Of a DNA stretch of 64,000 nt, positions 8,171 to 17,190 are shown piece by piece. Within the stretch, counting starts at the first letter, position 1. Every line of letters begins with the position of its first letter. Position numbers and translations under genes: made by a program. The notes under the pieces are model-generated. The model searched no databases, was not told the DNA's origin, and saw only the letters and a list, made by a program, of their open reading frames with translations. This DNA is from Bacteroidota bacterium (GTDB lineage Bacteria > Bacteroidota > Bacteroidia > B-17B0 > Aurantibacillaceae), in the NCBI GenBank assembly GCA_013697245.1, contig JACCXH010000026.1, positions 62,001 through 126,000 on the forward strand, given 5' to 3'.

Positions 8171-9424
8171 ATGGCTTCTAAACTCCTGATAAAAAATATA
8201 AAAACTCTTGTGCAAGTGCGCGATGAGGCTCCTATAAAGATTTGTGGTAAAGATATGGCCATATTGCCCTGTATTGATAATGCTTGGCTGGCCATAGAAA
8301 ACGGTTTAATTGCCGATTATGGCTCTATGGATGATTTTCCGGGTATTACAGACTGGAAAGGATTGGAAGTGATAGATGCCGCTGACAGGATAATATTACC
8401 TTGTTATGTTGACAGTCATACACATATTGTTTATGCCGGTAACCGCGAAGGGGAGTTTGTCGATCGTATTAATGGTTTGTCTTATGAAGAAATAGCAAAA
8501 AGAGGAGGAGGGATCTTAAACTCTGCCCAATTATTAAGAAACACAAGCGAGGAAGATCTTTTTCAGCAATCGTTAATTCGTTTCAACGAAATTATTGCTT
8601 CAGGCACAGGTGCTGTTGAAATTAAAAGTGGGTATGGTTTAAATCTTGAATCCGAACTAAAGATGTTGCGCGTTATTAAACGCTTAAAGGACCTTGATAT
8701 TATTCCGGTAAAAGCCACGTTCCTTGGTGCACATGCCATACCGCCAGAATTTAAAGAGAACAAAGAAGATTACATTCAATTAATTATAAATGAGATCTTA
8801 CCAGCCATAGCAAAAGAAAAATTAGCAGATTATATTGATGTATTTTGTGAGCAAGGATATTTTACTGCAGAAGAAACAGAACGCGTATTAATGGCAGGTA
8901 AAAAACATGGCTTAGTTGGCAAAGTACATGCCGAACAATTAAGCCATAGTAATGGAATTAAAATAGCCATTAAATGTGGTGCAATAAGTGTAGATCATTT
9001 AGAATATTGTAACGATTCGGATATTGAAGAACTTTTAAAAAGTAAAACAATGCCAACTGTTTTACCCGGCGCTGCTTTCTTTTTGGGATTGCCATTGCCA
9101 CCTGCGCGCAAAATGATAGATGCAGGTTTACCGGTTGCTTTTGCAAGTGATTATAATCCCGGCAGCAGCCCAAGCGGTAATATTAATTTTATGATGAGCC
9201 TTGGTTGCATTCAATATAAATTAACACCCGAAGAAGTGATCAATGCCTGCACAATTAATTCTGCTTACGCAATGGATGTAAGTAATAAACTTGGTAGTAT
9301 TACAAGAGGAAAACTTGCAAATATCATTCTTACCAAAAAAATAAACTCTTATGGATTTATTCCATATTCGTTTTCAAATAATCATATTGAATCTGTAATT
9401 ATTAAAGGAATATTAGTTGAATAA
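8171..9424 (+). CDS. hutI: Imidazolonepropionase
   Basis: Hydrolyses 4-imidazolone-5-propanoate to N-formimidoyl-L-glutamate in histidine degradation. 417 residues, typical length. The amidohydrolase metal site begins at H83 and H85 ([13 protein letters not shown]); substrate-loop and family blocks include [40 protein letters not shown] and [14 protein letters not shown], which matches HutI closely. The rest of the hut pathway (hutH, hutU, hutG) is not in the window. Divergent from aroC, with a 66-base shared promoter region. Confidence 0.95.
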   Translation: MASKLLIKNIKTLVQVRDEAPIKICGKDMAILPCIDNAWLAIENGLIADYGSMDDFPGITDWKGLEVIDAADRIILPCYVDSHTHIVYAGNREGEFVDRINGLSYEEIAKRGGGILNSAQLLRNTSEEDLFQQSLIRFNEIIASGTGAVEIKSGYGLNLESELKMLRVIKRLKDLDIIPVKATFLGAHAIPPEFKENKEDYIQLIINEILPAIAKEKLADYIDVFCEQGYFTAEETERVLMAGKKHGLVGKVHAEQLSHSNGIKIAIKCGAISVDHLEYCNDSDIEELLKSKTMPTVLPGAAFFLGLPLPPARKMIDAGLPVAFASDYNPGSSPSGNINFMMSLGCIQYKLTPEEVINACTINSAYAMDVSNKLGSITRGKLANIILTKKINSYGFIPYSFSNNHIESVIIKGILVE

Positions 9425-9434
9425 AACTTTTTAT

Positions 9435-12032
9435 ATGAAAAATAGAATACGTGTAACCAGTTTACTAATTGCATTTAGTGTAGGGTTTTCATTTTCACAA
9501 ACAAAAAAAATCGATAGTCTTAATACAGAATTAAAAACTGGGCAAGGAGAGAAAAAGATCGATGTTTTACTTGCGTTATCAAATGAATATAGAGCTGAAA
9601 ATGAAGAAAAAGCATTAAAGTATGCGCTTGAAGCAAAAGAGTTGGCTCAAAAAGCAGGTAATAAAAAGAAAGTACTTGAAGGAAAGATCTGTGAAGCAAA
9701 AATTTATTTAAAATATGGTCAGGATAAAAAAGGACTTGAATTAAGCGAAGAGGCAATTAATGATGGAATTGCATTAAAAGAATATGATGCAGTTGTTCGA
9801 ATGTATAAATCACAATATTATTATTATCGGGATATTAGATCAGATATGAAAGCCGCTATTTTGATCATCGATAAAGCGATTGCTTTTACTAGTCAAAATA
9901 ATTTGCAACCCTTATTAGGTGATGCCTATAATCTTAGAGGCGTTGCTTATTATTATCTTGGTAATCTTAAGGAGGCTGAAAAATGTTTTCTGTCTTGTGT
10001 GGCCATTCGGAAAAAAACCGGTGATAAAATGGAGGAAGCCGGCACTATTATGAATATAGGTATTTTGTTCTATAATTCAGGCGAGTATAAAAAATCAATT
10101 GAGTATTACACCAAAGCGTATACTGTTTTCGAGCAACTTAAAGATACGCTGAATATTGCAAAAAGCATTGTTAATATTGCAATGACTGAAAGTGATATGG
10201 GTAAAATTTTTGAAGCAAAAGCAAAACTCATCAAAGCGTCAGAATTATATAAAGCGGTTCATAATAAGGAAGAACTGGCTGGTTGTATAGAAAATATTTC
10301 CAATATATTAAGTAAAGAAGGCAAGATGGATTCCTCGCTTATATATGCTTTTAAAGTTTTAAAAATAAGAGAAGATTCGAAAGAAGGGAAATCAATTGGA
10401 ATAAGTTTATCCAATATTGCATCAATATATCACGAGATGAAACAAAATGATCTGGCATTGGATTATATCAACAAAGCAATAGCTCAGGAAGATAAGATTG
10501 GAAATGTTTTGCGTAAGGCGAACAGAATTAATTTTAAGGGCTCAATCTGTCTCTCTATGGATAAATATGCTGAAGCGGAAAAATGTTATCTGGAAGCATT
10601 AAAAATAAGAGAAAGCCTTGGTAATAAAAGAGAACTGTCGGTAAGTTATACAAGTCTTGGTAATTTAAACCAAAGGCTAAAAAGACCCGACCAGGCACTT
10701 GATTATTATTTAAAAGCTTTGAAAATAAATGAAGAAATGGGTAACAAGCCCGGCATTGCAGGCATTACAAATAATATTGGCGTGCTCTATTACGATAAAA
10801 AAGATTATAAAAGATCAATAGAATATTATGAAAAAGCACTGGCGTTAAGAAAAACACTTGGTGATATTAGAGAACTTAGCGAAAGCTATCTAACGCTTTC
10901 TAACTCCTATAAAGAAACGAAAGACTTTGAAAAGGCCTATAACTTTCATGTACTTTACACAGGCTTAAACGATTCTTTGTTCAATAAAAAGTTTGCCAGT
11001 TCTATTTCTGAAATGCAAACAAAATATGAAACCGATAAACAAAAACAACAAATAGATCTACTTGAAAAAGATCAAAAAATTTCGGATGAAGAGATCAAAC
11101 GTAAAAATACACAGCGTAACGCTTTTGCTATTGGCGGAATTCTGGTTTTAGCGTTATTGTTTTTTGCAGTAAGAGGCTATCGTCAAAAACAAAAAGATAA
11201 TAAAGTTATTAGTCAACAAAAAGAACTGGTTGAATTAAAAAGTGCGGAAACAGAAGCTCAAAAAAATCTTGTAGAAGAAAAACAAAAAGAAATTATCGAC
11301 AGTATTACTTACGCAAAGCGTTTGCAAAATGCCATTTTACCGGCTCCGTCTTTGATCAATGAGTATTTGCCAAATAACTTTATTTTTTATAAGCCAAAAG
11401 ATATTATTGCCGGCGATTTTTATTGGATGTATGCGACTAATGGTTTGATATTTATAGCCGCCGCCGATTCAACAGGGCATGGGGTGCCCGGAGCATTGGT
11501 AAGCATTGTTTGCAGTAACGCACTAGATAAAGCCGTAAAAGAATTTGGATTACGCGATACGGGTAAAATACTGGATAAAACCACCGACCTTGTATTAGAG
11601 ACCTTTGATAAAAGTGGTGAAGAGATAAAAGATGGTATGGATATATCTTTGATATGTTTTGACAAAGAAAATAAAAAAATAACCTGGAGCGGGGCAAACA
11701 ATCAACTCTTATATGTAAAAGATGGACAGGTTAATTCGATTAAAGCAGATAAGCAGCCGGTAGGTAAAAGTGATCACCGCCAACCTTTTACTACGAACGA
11801 AATTGAGTATAGCGAAGGAAGTATATTTTATCTTATGACAGATGGCTTTGCAGATCAGTTTGGCGGGCCTAGAGGCAAAAAATTCATGTATAAAAAACTA
11901 GAGGAAAAACTATTAAATATTTCGGTTGAAACTGTGCAATTACAAAAAACAATACTTGATGAAGTATTTAAAAGTTGGAAAGGTGAGTTAGAGCAATTGG
12001 ATGATGTTACGATTATAGGGATCAGAATATAA
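9435..12032 (+). CDS. TPR sensor with SpoIIE-type PP2C phosphatase domain
   Basis: An inner-membrane signalling protein of 865 residues from the ATG at 9435. Order: signal peptide (MKNRIRVTSLLIAFSVGFSFS), about ten tetratricopeptide repeats in the periplasm (for example AGTIMNIGILFYNSGEYKKSIEYYTKA), one membrane helix (AFAIGGILVLALLFFAV), a coiled coil, then a cytoplasmic SpoIIE/PP2C serine phosphatase domain (KPKDIIAGDFYWM, ADSTGHGVPGALVS, MTDGFADQFGG). The metal-binding aspartates of PP2C are present (AGDF, ADSTGHG, LDDVTI). Target unknown, probably an anti-sigma-antagonist-like phosphoprotein. A TTG at 9417 in frame overlaps hutI, but the ATG starts a cleaner signal peptide. Confidence 0.9.
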   Translation: MKNRIRVTSLLIAFSVGFSFSQTKKIDSLNTELKTGQGEKKIDVLLALSNEYRAENEEKALKYALEAKELAQKAGNKKKVLEGKICEAKIYLKYGQDKKGLELSEEAINDGIALKEYDAVVRMYKSQYYYYRDIRSDMKAAILIIDKAIAFTSQNNLQPLLGDAYNLRGVAYYYLGNLKEAEKCFLSCVAIRKKTGDKMEEAGTIMNIGILFYNSGEYKKSIEYYTKAYTVFEQLKDTLNIAKSIVNIAMTESDMGKIFEAKAKLIKASELYKAVHNKEELAGCIENISNILSKEGKMDSSLIYAFKVLKIREDSKEGKSIGISLSNIASIYHEMKQNDLALDYINKAIAQEDKIGNVLRKANRINFKGSICLSMDKYAEAEKCYLEALKIRESLGNKRELSVSYTSLGNLNQRLKRPDQALDYYLKALKINEEMGNKPGIAGITNNIGVLYYDKKDYKRSIEYYEKALALRKTLGDIRELSESYLTLSNSYKETKDFEKAYNFHVLYTGLNDSLFNKKFASSISEMQTKYETDKQKQQIDLLEKDQKISDEEIKRKNTQRNAFAIGGILVLALLFFAVRGYRQKQKDNKVISQQKELVELKSAETEAQKNLVEEKQKEIIDSITYAKRLQNAILPAPSLINEYLPNNFIFYKPKDIIAGDFYWMYATNGLIFIAAADSTGHGVPGALVSIVCSNALDKAVKEFGLRDTGKILDKTTDLVLETFDKSGEEIKDGMDISLICFDKENKKITWSGANNQLLYVKDGQVNSIKADKQPVGKSDHRQPFTTNEIEYSEGSIFYLMTDGFADQFGGPRGKKFMYKKLEEKLLNISVETVQLQKTILDEVFKSWKGELEQLDDVTIIGIRI

Positions 12033-12034
12033 TA

Positions 12035-13180
12035 TTGAAAAAACTTGCTTATTTAGATGGACTTAGAGGTATTGCTGCATTAATTGTAGTATTTCATCAC
12101 CTTGTATTGCTTTTTTATCCGGTACTAAATAATGGTGAAGAAACAAATTCTATCGCTAAATACATTTCAATAAGTCCACTTAATATTTTTTATAACGGTG
12201 ATTATGCTGTGTGTTTGTTCTTTATATTAAGCGGTTATGTTTTGAGTTATAAATATATATCGTCAAACAACCCAAAGATCCTTATAGGTTATGCTATTAA
12301 AAGATATTTCAGATTATTGCCTCTTATTGCGGCATCCGTTATTTTTTGTTACGCAGCTATCAAATTAAATTTAATAAATACCAATTCATTAAATCTTCAT
12401 ACGGGTTCGGGTAATTGGTTAACCGATCTTTTTAAAACAGATACCTCTTTTATGGCTTTAATAGAAAATATTTTTTACGGCATTTTGTTTTTTGGCGATA
12501 ACCAGTATAATCCGGTAGTTTGGAGCATGAAAGTAGAGTTTATTGGTTCTATGTTATTATTTGCATTTTTAATATTAAACCATAAGATCAAACCAAAATG
12601 GATCTTATTTATGATTGCTTTTGCGGCTGCTTTTTATTTTAAGCAATACTATTATATCGCATTTTTGTTAGGCTATGGCTTATGTTTTCTACACAGAAAT
12701 AATATGTTTTACATTAATTCAATAATTATAAGGTCTATCTTATTCATAATTGCCATATTTCTGTGTTCGTTTCCTGCGGCATGGCAATATTGGAATTCTT
12801 CTATATACGGTATAATAACTTTTAAAGGAATAGACTTGTTTTCATTTTATCATGTAATTGGCTCGGGTATATTATTGCTTTTGATCATACAACATAAACC
12901 TTTCATTGATATGCTTTCATCAAAAGTTATTTTGTTTATAGGTAAGATCTCTTTTCCATTATATTTATTCCACCTGATTATATTAGTATTAATTGCTAAC
13001 CCACTTTTTTTAATGTTCCTACCCGCATTAGGATACAATTTTGCTTTTATTGTTTCGGTTACAATAACCTTTCCTATAATAATTATCGTTAGCTACCTTG
13101 CTAATAAATTCATAGACCAGCCTGCCTTAAGCCTTGCTAATAAAATAGAAAGGCAGTCATTAAAAGGATTGTTCAAATAA
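12035..13180 (+). CDS. Acyltransferase family 3 membrane protein
   Basis: An integral membrane O-acyltransferase of 381 residues that would acetylate a surface sugar or lipid. The family opening is classic: LAYLDGLRGIAALIVVFHHL, with the conserved R and H, then SGYVLSYKY, RYFRLLPL, NPVVWSMKVEFIGSMLLF, and about ten hydrophobic helices to the C-terminus (ISFPLYLFHLIIL). TTG start 2 bases after the stop of the phosphatase gene, so probably in one operon with it. Substrate cannot be read. Confidence 0.9.
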   Translation: MKKLAYLDGLRGIAALIVVFHHLVLLFYPVLNNGEETNSIAKYISISPLNIFYNGDYAVCLFFILSGYVLSYKYISSNNPKILIGYAIKRYFRLLPLIAASVIFCYAAIKLNLINTNSLNLHTGSGNWLTDLFKTDTSFMALIENIFYGILFFGDNQYNPVVWSMKVEFIGSMLLFAFLILNHKIKPKWILFMIAFAAAFYFKQYYYIAFLLGYGLCFLHRNNMFYINSIIIRSILFIIAIFLCSFPAAWQYWNSSIYGIITFKGIDLFSFYHVIGSGILLLLIIQHKPFIDMLSSKVILFIGKISFPLYLFHLIILVLIANPLFLMFLPALGYNFAFIVSVTITFPIIIIVSYLANKFIDQPALSLANKIERQSLKGLFK

Positions 13181-13196
13181 GGTTAAGCCTTAGTAT

Positions 13197-13228
13197 AGTG
13201 ATAGTAAGCTCTTACCGCTACTTTTTTA
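13197..13228 (+). terminator. Possible terminator after the acyltransferase
   Basis: An imperfect hairpin (GTAAG and CTTAC core, with partly paired flanks AGTG and GCTACT) followed by six T. The loop of the core is only two bases, so the call is weak. Confidence 0.35.
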
Positions 13229-13312
13229 AATGTATGGCTTAATTGTTAAAATCAATCTTAAAATTTATTTCGGCACAGTTATTGTTATATTTTGTTAATC
13301 CAAACAACTGCT

Positions 13313-14704
13313 ATGAAAACAATATACTTATTTAGTTGCCTTTTCCTTTTATATACTTTAAAAAGTGAGGCGCAACAAAACGATTCATTGTCTGGTTACA
13401 ATGAAACTAACTATCGTCAACAAGCTTTAAGCAGTGGTTATACTCCTGCTGAAACAAACGCATATTTAAGCAGAACAAAAAAACAATTTATTTCTAACAA
13501 GTACTTTCCAATTCAGTTGGGTGCCACAAAAGTAGCCGGCACCAATACATACAACCCGGGCTGCGTAAACATGGATTTTGAAACCGGTAATACCAATGGC
13601 TGGCTAATGTCGAGTGGTACAACTTCTATTTCAGGAAACTCTTGTTCGCTGGTTGGCTGCTGTCCTGGTTCGGCTGTAAACTATACTGTTATGAATAATG
13701 GCCTAGTGGATCCAAATGTAGGATTTACGATTAATTCTCAGTTTGGTGGATCTTCAACCGGAAGCAAATTCTTAAAAATGAATGATGATGTTTTAGGTTT
13801 TGACAGCCAACGTATCACGCAAACATTTTTAGTAACATCAAGCAATAATTTATTTTTGTATTCTTTCTTATTGGTATTTAATGGTACAGGTCACGCATGT
13901 TGCGATCAACCTTTTTATAATTTTACATTAAGCGATACTTTGGGTAATGTTATCTCTGCTGCTACAATGCCTAACTACTCTATTACAGCACCAAACGCAA
14001 GTTGCCCACCCGCAAGTTCTTTATTACCCGTTACTAATAATATGACCAGCACAGCTACTTCGAGTTTTTCTTATACCCCATGGATGACAAGTGCAATAGA
14101 TCTTACACCATATATGGGTAATGCTGTTAAAATTTCAATTATGGCCGGAGATTGCACCGGTGGTGCGCATCCCGGCTATATGTATTTTGATGCATTGTGT
14201 GGTGCTTTAACTTATTCTGATAATACTGCAACATTGCCTTTAAATTTAAATAATAACGTAGTTGCCGGTCCAACACATACTTTAGTAGCACCTACCGGTT
14301 TTAACAGTTATTTATGGAATGGTCCTTCCGGAACATTTACTACTCAATCTATAGTAGTTACTTTAGCAGGTAATTATACTTTATCTCTTGGAGGTTATGG
14401 TTACTCGGGTGTTTCACAAAAATATTTTACTGTTGCGGCTCCTAATGTTTTAAATACGAATAACGTACTTTTAAACGCATTAAATTTATTTCCAAATCCA
14501 ACTACTAACGAATTTGTGATAGAGAATGTTCCGGTAAAAAGTAAATATACTTTGATGGATATTAGCGGTAAAACAATTATTAATACGGCCGAAAATTCTT
14601 ATGGCAATGTTAAAGTCGATGTTTCGGCCTTTGAGAAAGGAATTTACTTTTTAAAATTAGAAACAGAAGTTGGCGTTAGGAATTTTAAAATTGTAAAAGA
14701 GTAA
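13313..14704 (+). CDS. T9SS type A cargo protein with shared adhesin-like head
   Basis: A secreted surface protein of 463 residues. Signal peptide MKTIYLFSCLFLLYTLKSEAQ, then a head region (DSLSGYNETNYRQQAL, LSRTKKQFISNKYF, CVNMDFETGNTNGWL, SQRITQTFLV, GHACCDQPFYNFTL, DLTPYMGNAVKISIMAG) that is clearly related to the heads of the two giant proteins at 53902 and 57691. A short LWNGPSGTFT segment follows, then a type A sorting domain (LNLFPNPTTNEFVIENV to GIYFLKLETEVGVRNFKIVKE). ATG at 13313; the upstream TTG at 13292 is not needed. Binding target unknown. Confidence 0.9.
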   Translation: MKTIYLFSCLFLLYTLKSEAQQNDSLSGYNETNYRQQALSSGYTPAETNAYLSRTKKQFISNKYFPIQLGATKVAGTNTYNPGCVNMDFETGNTNGWLMSSGTTSISGNSCSLVGCCPGSAVNYTVMNNGLVDPNVGFTINSQFGGSSTGSKFLKMNDDVLGFDSQRITQTFLVTSSNNLFLYSFLLVFNGTGHACCDQPFYNFTLSDTLGNVISAATMPNYSITAPNASCPPASSLLPVTNNMTSTATSSFSYTPWMTSAIDLTPYMGNAVKISIMAGDCTGGAHPGYMYFDALCGALTYSDNTATLPLNLNNNVVAGPTHTLVAPTGFNSYLWNGPSGTFTTQSIVVTLAGNYTLSLGGYGYSGVSQKYFTVAAPNVLNTNNVLLNALNLFPNPTTNEFVIENVPVKSKYTLMDISGKTIINTAENSYGNVKVDVSAFEKGIYFLKLETEVGVRNFKIVKE

Positions 14705-14717
14705 AACGTAAAAAAAT

Positions 14718-14859
14718 AACCACATAGGCACATAGTTTAACAGCAAAGCAAAAAAGTAGAAATTGATAGTATACATAGTAATTGTTTCGCATGGCGAAGC
14801 AATTTATGTGAACCTTTTTTTGAGTTTTGTGTTACCTTTTTCTATGTTTCTATGTGGTT
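14718..14859. repeat. Long intergenic inverted repeat with inner hairpin
   Basis: The arms AACCACATAGGCACATAG (14718-14735) and CTATGTTTCTATGTGGTT (14842-14859) are reverse complements at 16 of 18 positions, 106 bases apart. A second, nested hairpin lies around 14773-14812 (AATTGTTTCGC facing GCGAAGCAATT). CACATAG-type repeats occur widely in Bacteroidota intergenic DNA to my knowledge; this looks like one full palindromic unit between convergent genes. Confidence 0.65.
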
Positions 14860-14871
14860 TAAAATTTAAAC

Positions 14872-15279
14872 CTAGCATTTCAATCCCGTACCCAATTTTA
14901 CTTCAAACTTAAAGCTGCGCATGTCTTTCGGGAATTGAAAATCAAGAAATAATTTCATAAAACGCGCCTCCAGTTTTTTAGAAAATTTTCCTGAGCATTT
15001 GTTACTTTTTATAACGGTATAGTGGTCCAATTTGCCTATTTCATTAATAACAAAAATTACTTCCATGTAAATAGACTCGCAGCCATTGCAATTCATTTTT
15101 AATTTATTTTCTTTTAAAATTTTTGGATACTCGATTGCCCGCCAATTATCGTACATAGCATTCCAGTCCTTATACTGCGGACCAATTAACTCATACGCCT
15201 TTGGAATAGAATCAACACTCTGCTGCGCTTTAACAATAAAAGAAAACAAAAAAAATAATCCCAAAAAATAAATTTTCAT
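14872..15279 (-). CDS. Secreted protein, TonB C-terminal-like
   Basis: 135 residues with a signal peptide (MKIYFLGLFFLFSFIVKAQ). The mature protein resembles a TonB carboxy-terminal domain: EYPKILKENKLKMNC, then a beta strand YMEVIFVINEIGKLDHYTV, a helix with KLEARFMKLF, and a last strand FKFEVKLGTG. It lacks the membrane helix and proline-rich spacer of a true TonB, so it is better called a small periplasmic TonB-like protein. Four cysteines may form disulfides. Function unknown. Confidence 0.65.
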   Translation of the reverse strand: MKIYFLGLFFLFSFIVKAQQSVDSIPKAYELIGPQYKDWNAMYDNWRAIEYPKILKENKLKMNCNGCESIYMEVIFVINEIGKLDHYTVIKSNKCSGKFSKKLEARFMKLFLDFQFPKDMRSFKFEVKLGTGLKC

Positions 15280-15285
15280 GTTTAG

Positions 15286-16977
15286 TTATTCTTTAACTAT
15301 TTTTTTTGTAATAACATCAGTATCGCTCACTATTTTCACAAAATATAATCCGTTGGCAAAGCTTTTAATATTTAATTCAATAGTTTGAACCGTCATTTTC
15401 TCTTCTAAAATGATCTGCCCGAGAGAATTTAATAATTGAATTTTTAAATTATTAGCAGCGAAACTTGTTGTAGTTACATTTAAAATTTCTTTGGATGGGT
15501 TTGGATAAATAGAAAAATTACTTTCACTACTATTTTCTATTAGTCCCAAGGGTGATTGAAATATTTTAAGCACATAGGTGTCAAAAGCTCCCGTAGAGGT
15601 TAAATTAAAAGTGCCGTTACCCGGATCAAGATCTGCAACACCTTCAAACCAGCCGGTTGTATAAATATTTCCAGAAGCATCTACTGCAAGCGAGTAGGCG
15701 TAATCACGCATCGTACCACCCATACTGTTTGCCCAAATAAAATTACCGCTGCCATCTAATTTGGAAATAAAGATATCGTAATTGCCTGCAGATGTAATGC
15801 TGTTAGTGGCAACTCCCGGATCAAAATCTACGGTTCCCTGAAAATACCCTGCTGTATATACATTGCCGGATGGATCTGTGTCAACGGAATAAACATAATC
15901 TGCAGTAGTGCCGCCAAAGCTTTTAGCCCAAACAAAATTTCCGGCGCCGGTTAATTTTGAAATAAAAACATCGTTGCTACCATTGGAAGCTAAACTAAAA
16001 GAACCTGCTCCAGGGTCCATATCCGGGTTTCCACCAAAAGTACCAGCTGTATAAATATTTCCTGTTGCATCAATGGTCATGGAGAAAGCAATATCGTTTA
16101 AAGATCCACCCATATTTTTAGCCCAAACAAAATTTCCTGCGCCATCTAATTTCGAGATAAAAATATCATTTAAACCGCTGCTTGTTGCATTAGCTGTTGC
16201 CACACCCGGATCAAGATCTGCAGAGCCTGAAAAATATCCTGTTGTATAAACATTGCCCGATGCATCCAATGCTATAGAATTTCCAACATCGTAATTTGTT
16301 CCACCCATATTTTTAGCCCAAACAAAATTTCCGCCAGCATCTAACTTCGAAATAAAAATATCATATAAACCTGCAGAAGTTAAATTAACTGTTGCAGCAC
16401 CCGGATCAAGATCAGATGTGCCATCAAAAAAACCAGTAGTATAAACACCCGATGCATCTACTGCAATTGATCTTCCAAAATCGGAGGTTGTTCCACCCAT
16501 ACTTTTTGCCCACACAAGATTTCCTGTAGCGTCTAATTTTGTAATAAAAACATCTTCGTTACCGGCAGAACTTAAGGTAGTAGTTAAAGCACTTGGATCA
16601 AAATCTACAGTGCCTTGAAATGAGCCTGTTGTATATACATTACCACCGGCATCTACCGCCAGCGAAAAGCCATACTCGTTTAAAGTATCGCCCATGCTTT
16701 TGGCCCATACAAGATTACCGTTAACATCTAATTTGGAAATAAAAATATCATCACTACCGTTTGAAGTCAGGTTAACAACACCCACACCCGGATCAAAATC
16801 TGCTACACCCTGAAACGAACCTGTTGTATATACATTGCCCAATGCGTCTGTAACAATACATTGACCTCTGTCAGTTCCATTGCCACCCATTTGTTTTGCC
16901 CATTGAAGAGCCGGCACCTGCGCATTTGAAACGAAAAAAGAAAACAGACAAATTGTTATAAGTTGTAATTTTTTCAT
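15286..16977 (-). CDS. T9SS type A cargo protein with seven SBBP-type repeats
   Basis: A secreted beta-propeller-like protein of 563 residues from the ATG at 16977, which starts the signal peptide MKKLQLITICLFSFFVSNAQ. Seven repeats of about 65 residues follow, each with the pattern D(A/S)xGNVYTTGxFxGxxDxDPG, then SxGxxDIFISKLDxxGNxVWAKxMGGT. These match SBBP/beta-propeller repeats of Bacteroidota surface proteins; the invariant DFDPG and SKLD aspartates could bind calcium. The tail is a type A sorting domain (SNFSIYPNPSKEILNV to GLYFVKIVSDTDVITKKIVKE). The frame extends to 17100 upstream, but no sensible signal peptide lies there. Confidence 0.9.
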   Translation of the reverse strand: MKKLQLITICLFSFFVSNAQVPALQWAKQMGGNGTDRGQCIVTDALGNVYTTGSFQGVADFDPGVGVVNLTSNGSDDIFISKLDVNGNLVWAKSMGDTLNEYGFSLAVDAGGNVYTTGSFQGTVDFDPSALTTTLSSAGNEDVFITKLDATGNLVWAKSMGGTTSDFGRSIAVDASGVYTTGFFDGTSDLDPGAATVNLTSAGLYDIFISKLDAGGNFVWAKNMGGTNYDVGNSIALDASGNVYTTGYFSGSADLDPGVATANATSSGLNDIFISKLDGAGNFVWAKNMGGSLNDIAFSMTIDATGNIYTAGTFGGNPDMDPGAGSFSLASNGSNDVFISKLTGAGNFVWAKSFGGTTADYVYSVDTDPSGNVYTAGYFQGTVDFDPGVATNSITSAGNYDIFISKLDGSGNFIWANSMGGTMRDYAYSLAVDASGNIYTTGWFEGVADLDPGNGTFNLTSTGAFDTYVLKIFQSPLGLIENSSESNFSIYPNPSKEILNVTTTSFAANNLKIQLLNSLGQIILEEKMTVQTIELNIKSFANGLYFVKIVSDTDVITKKIVKE

Positions 16978-17079
16978 AGAGTTGTTTTTTTTGACCTTAA
17001 GTAAATATAATAAAAAAAGTACTGTGTTTGCTGGATTTAGACCAATTACATATAACCACCCATTTGGGTTTTTATTTTC

Positions 17080-17130
17080 TTCTTTCTGCGTCCGCCGCAA
17101 TCTTTGCGTGTTTTACAAGACTCGGCGATG
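17080..17130. repeat. Degenerate intergenic repeat remnant
   Basis: The segment holding CTTTCTGCGTCCGCCGC and AATCTTTGCGTG resembles the CTTTGCGTCTTTGCG-type repeats I recall from many Bacteroidota intergenic regions. It is short and lacks a clear second arm, so it may be a decayed half copy. It lies between two minus-strand genes. Confidence 0.35.
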
Positions 17131-17190
17131 AGGCTGAACAGGAGTAAAAAAACAATAAAGTATTTACTTAAGTTTTTCACTTTTATTTAA

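Noticed and set aside
11420-11701. Minus-strand frames of 93 and 81 residues inside the TPR-phosphatase gene
   Set aside because: They overlap the conserved SpoIIE motifs on the other strand and have no family resemblance.
15286-16977. Direct repeats that might look like a CRISPR array
   Set aside because: The repeats are about 195 bases, in frame, and encode a beta-propeller; they lack short identical repeats with unique spacers.
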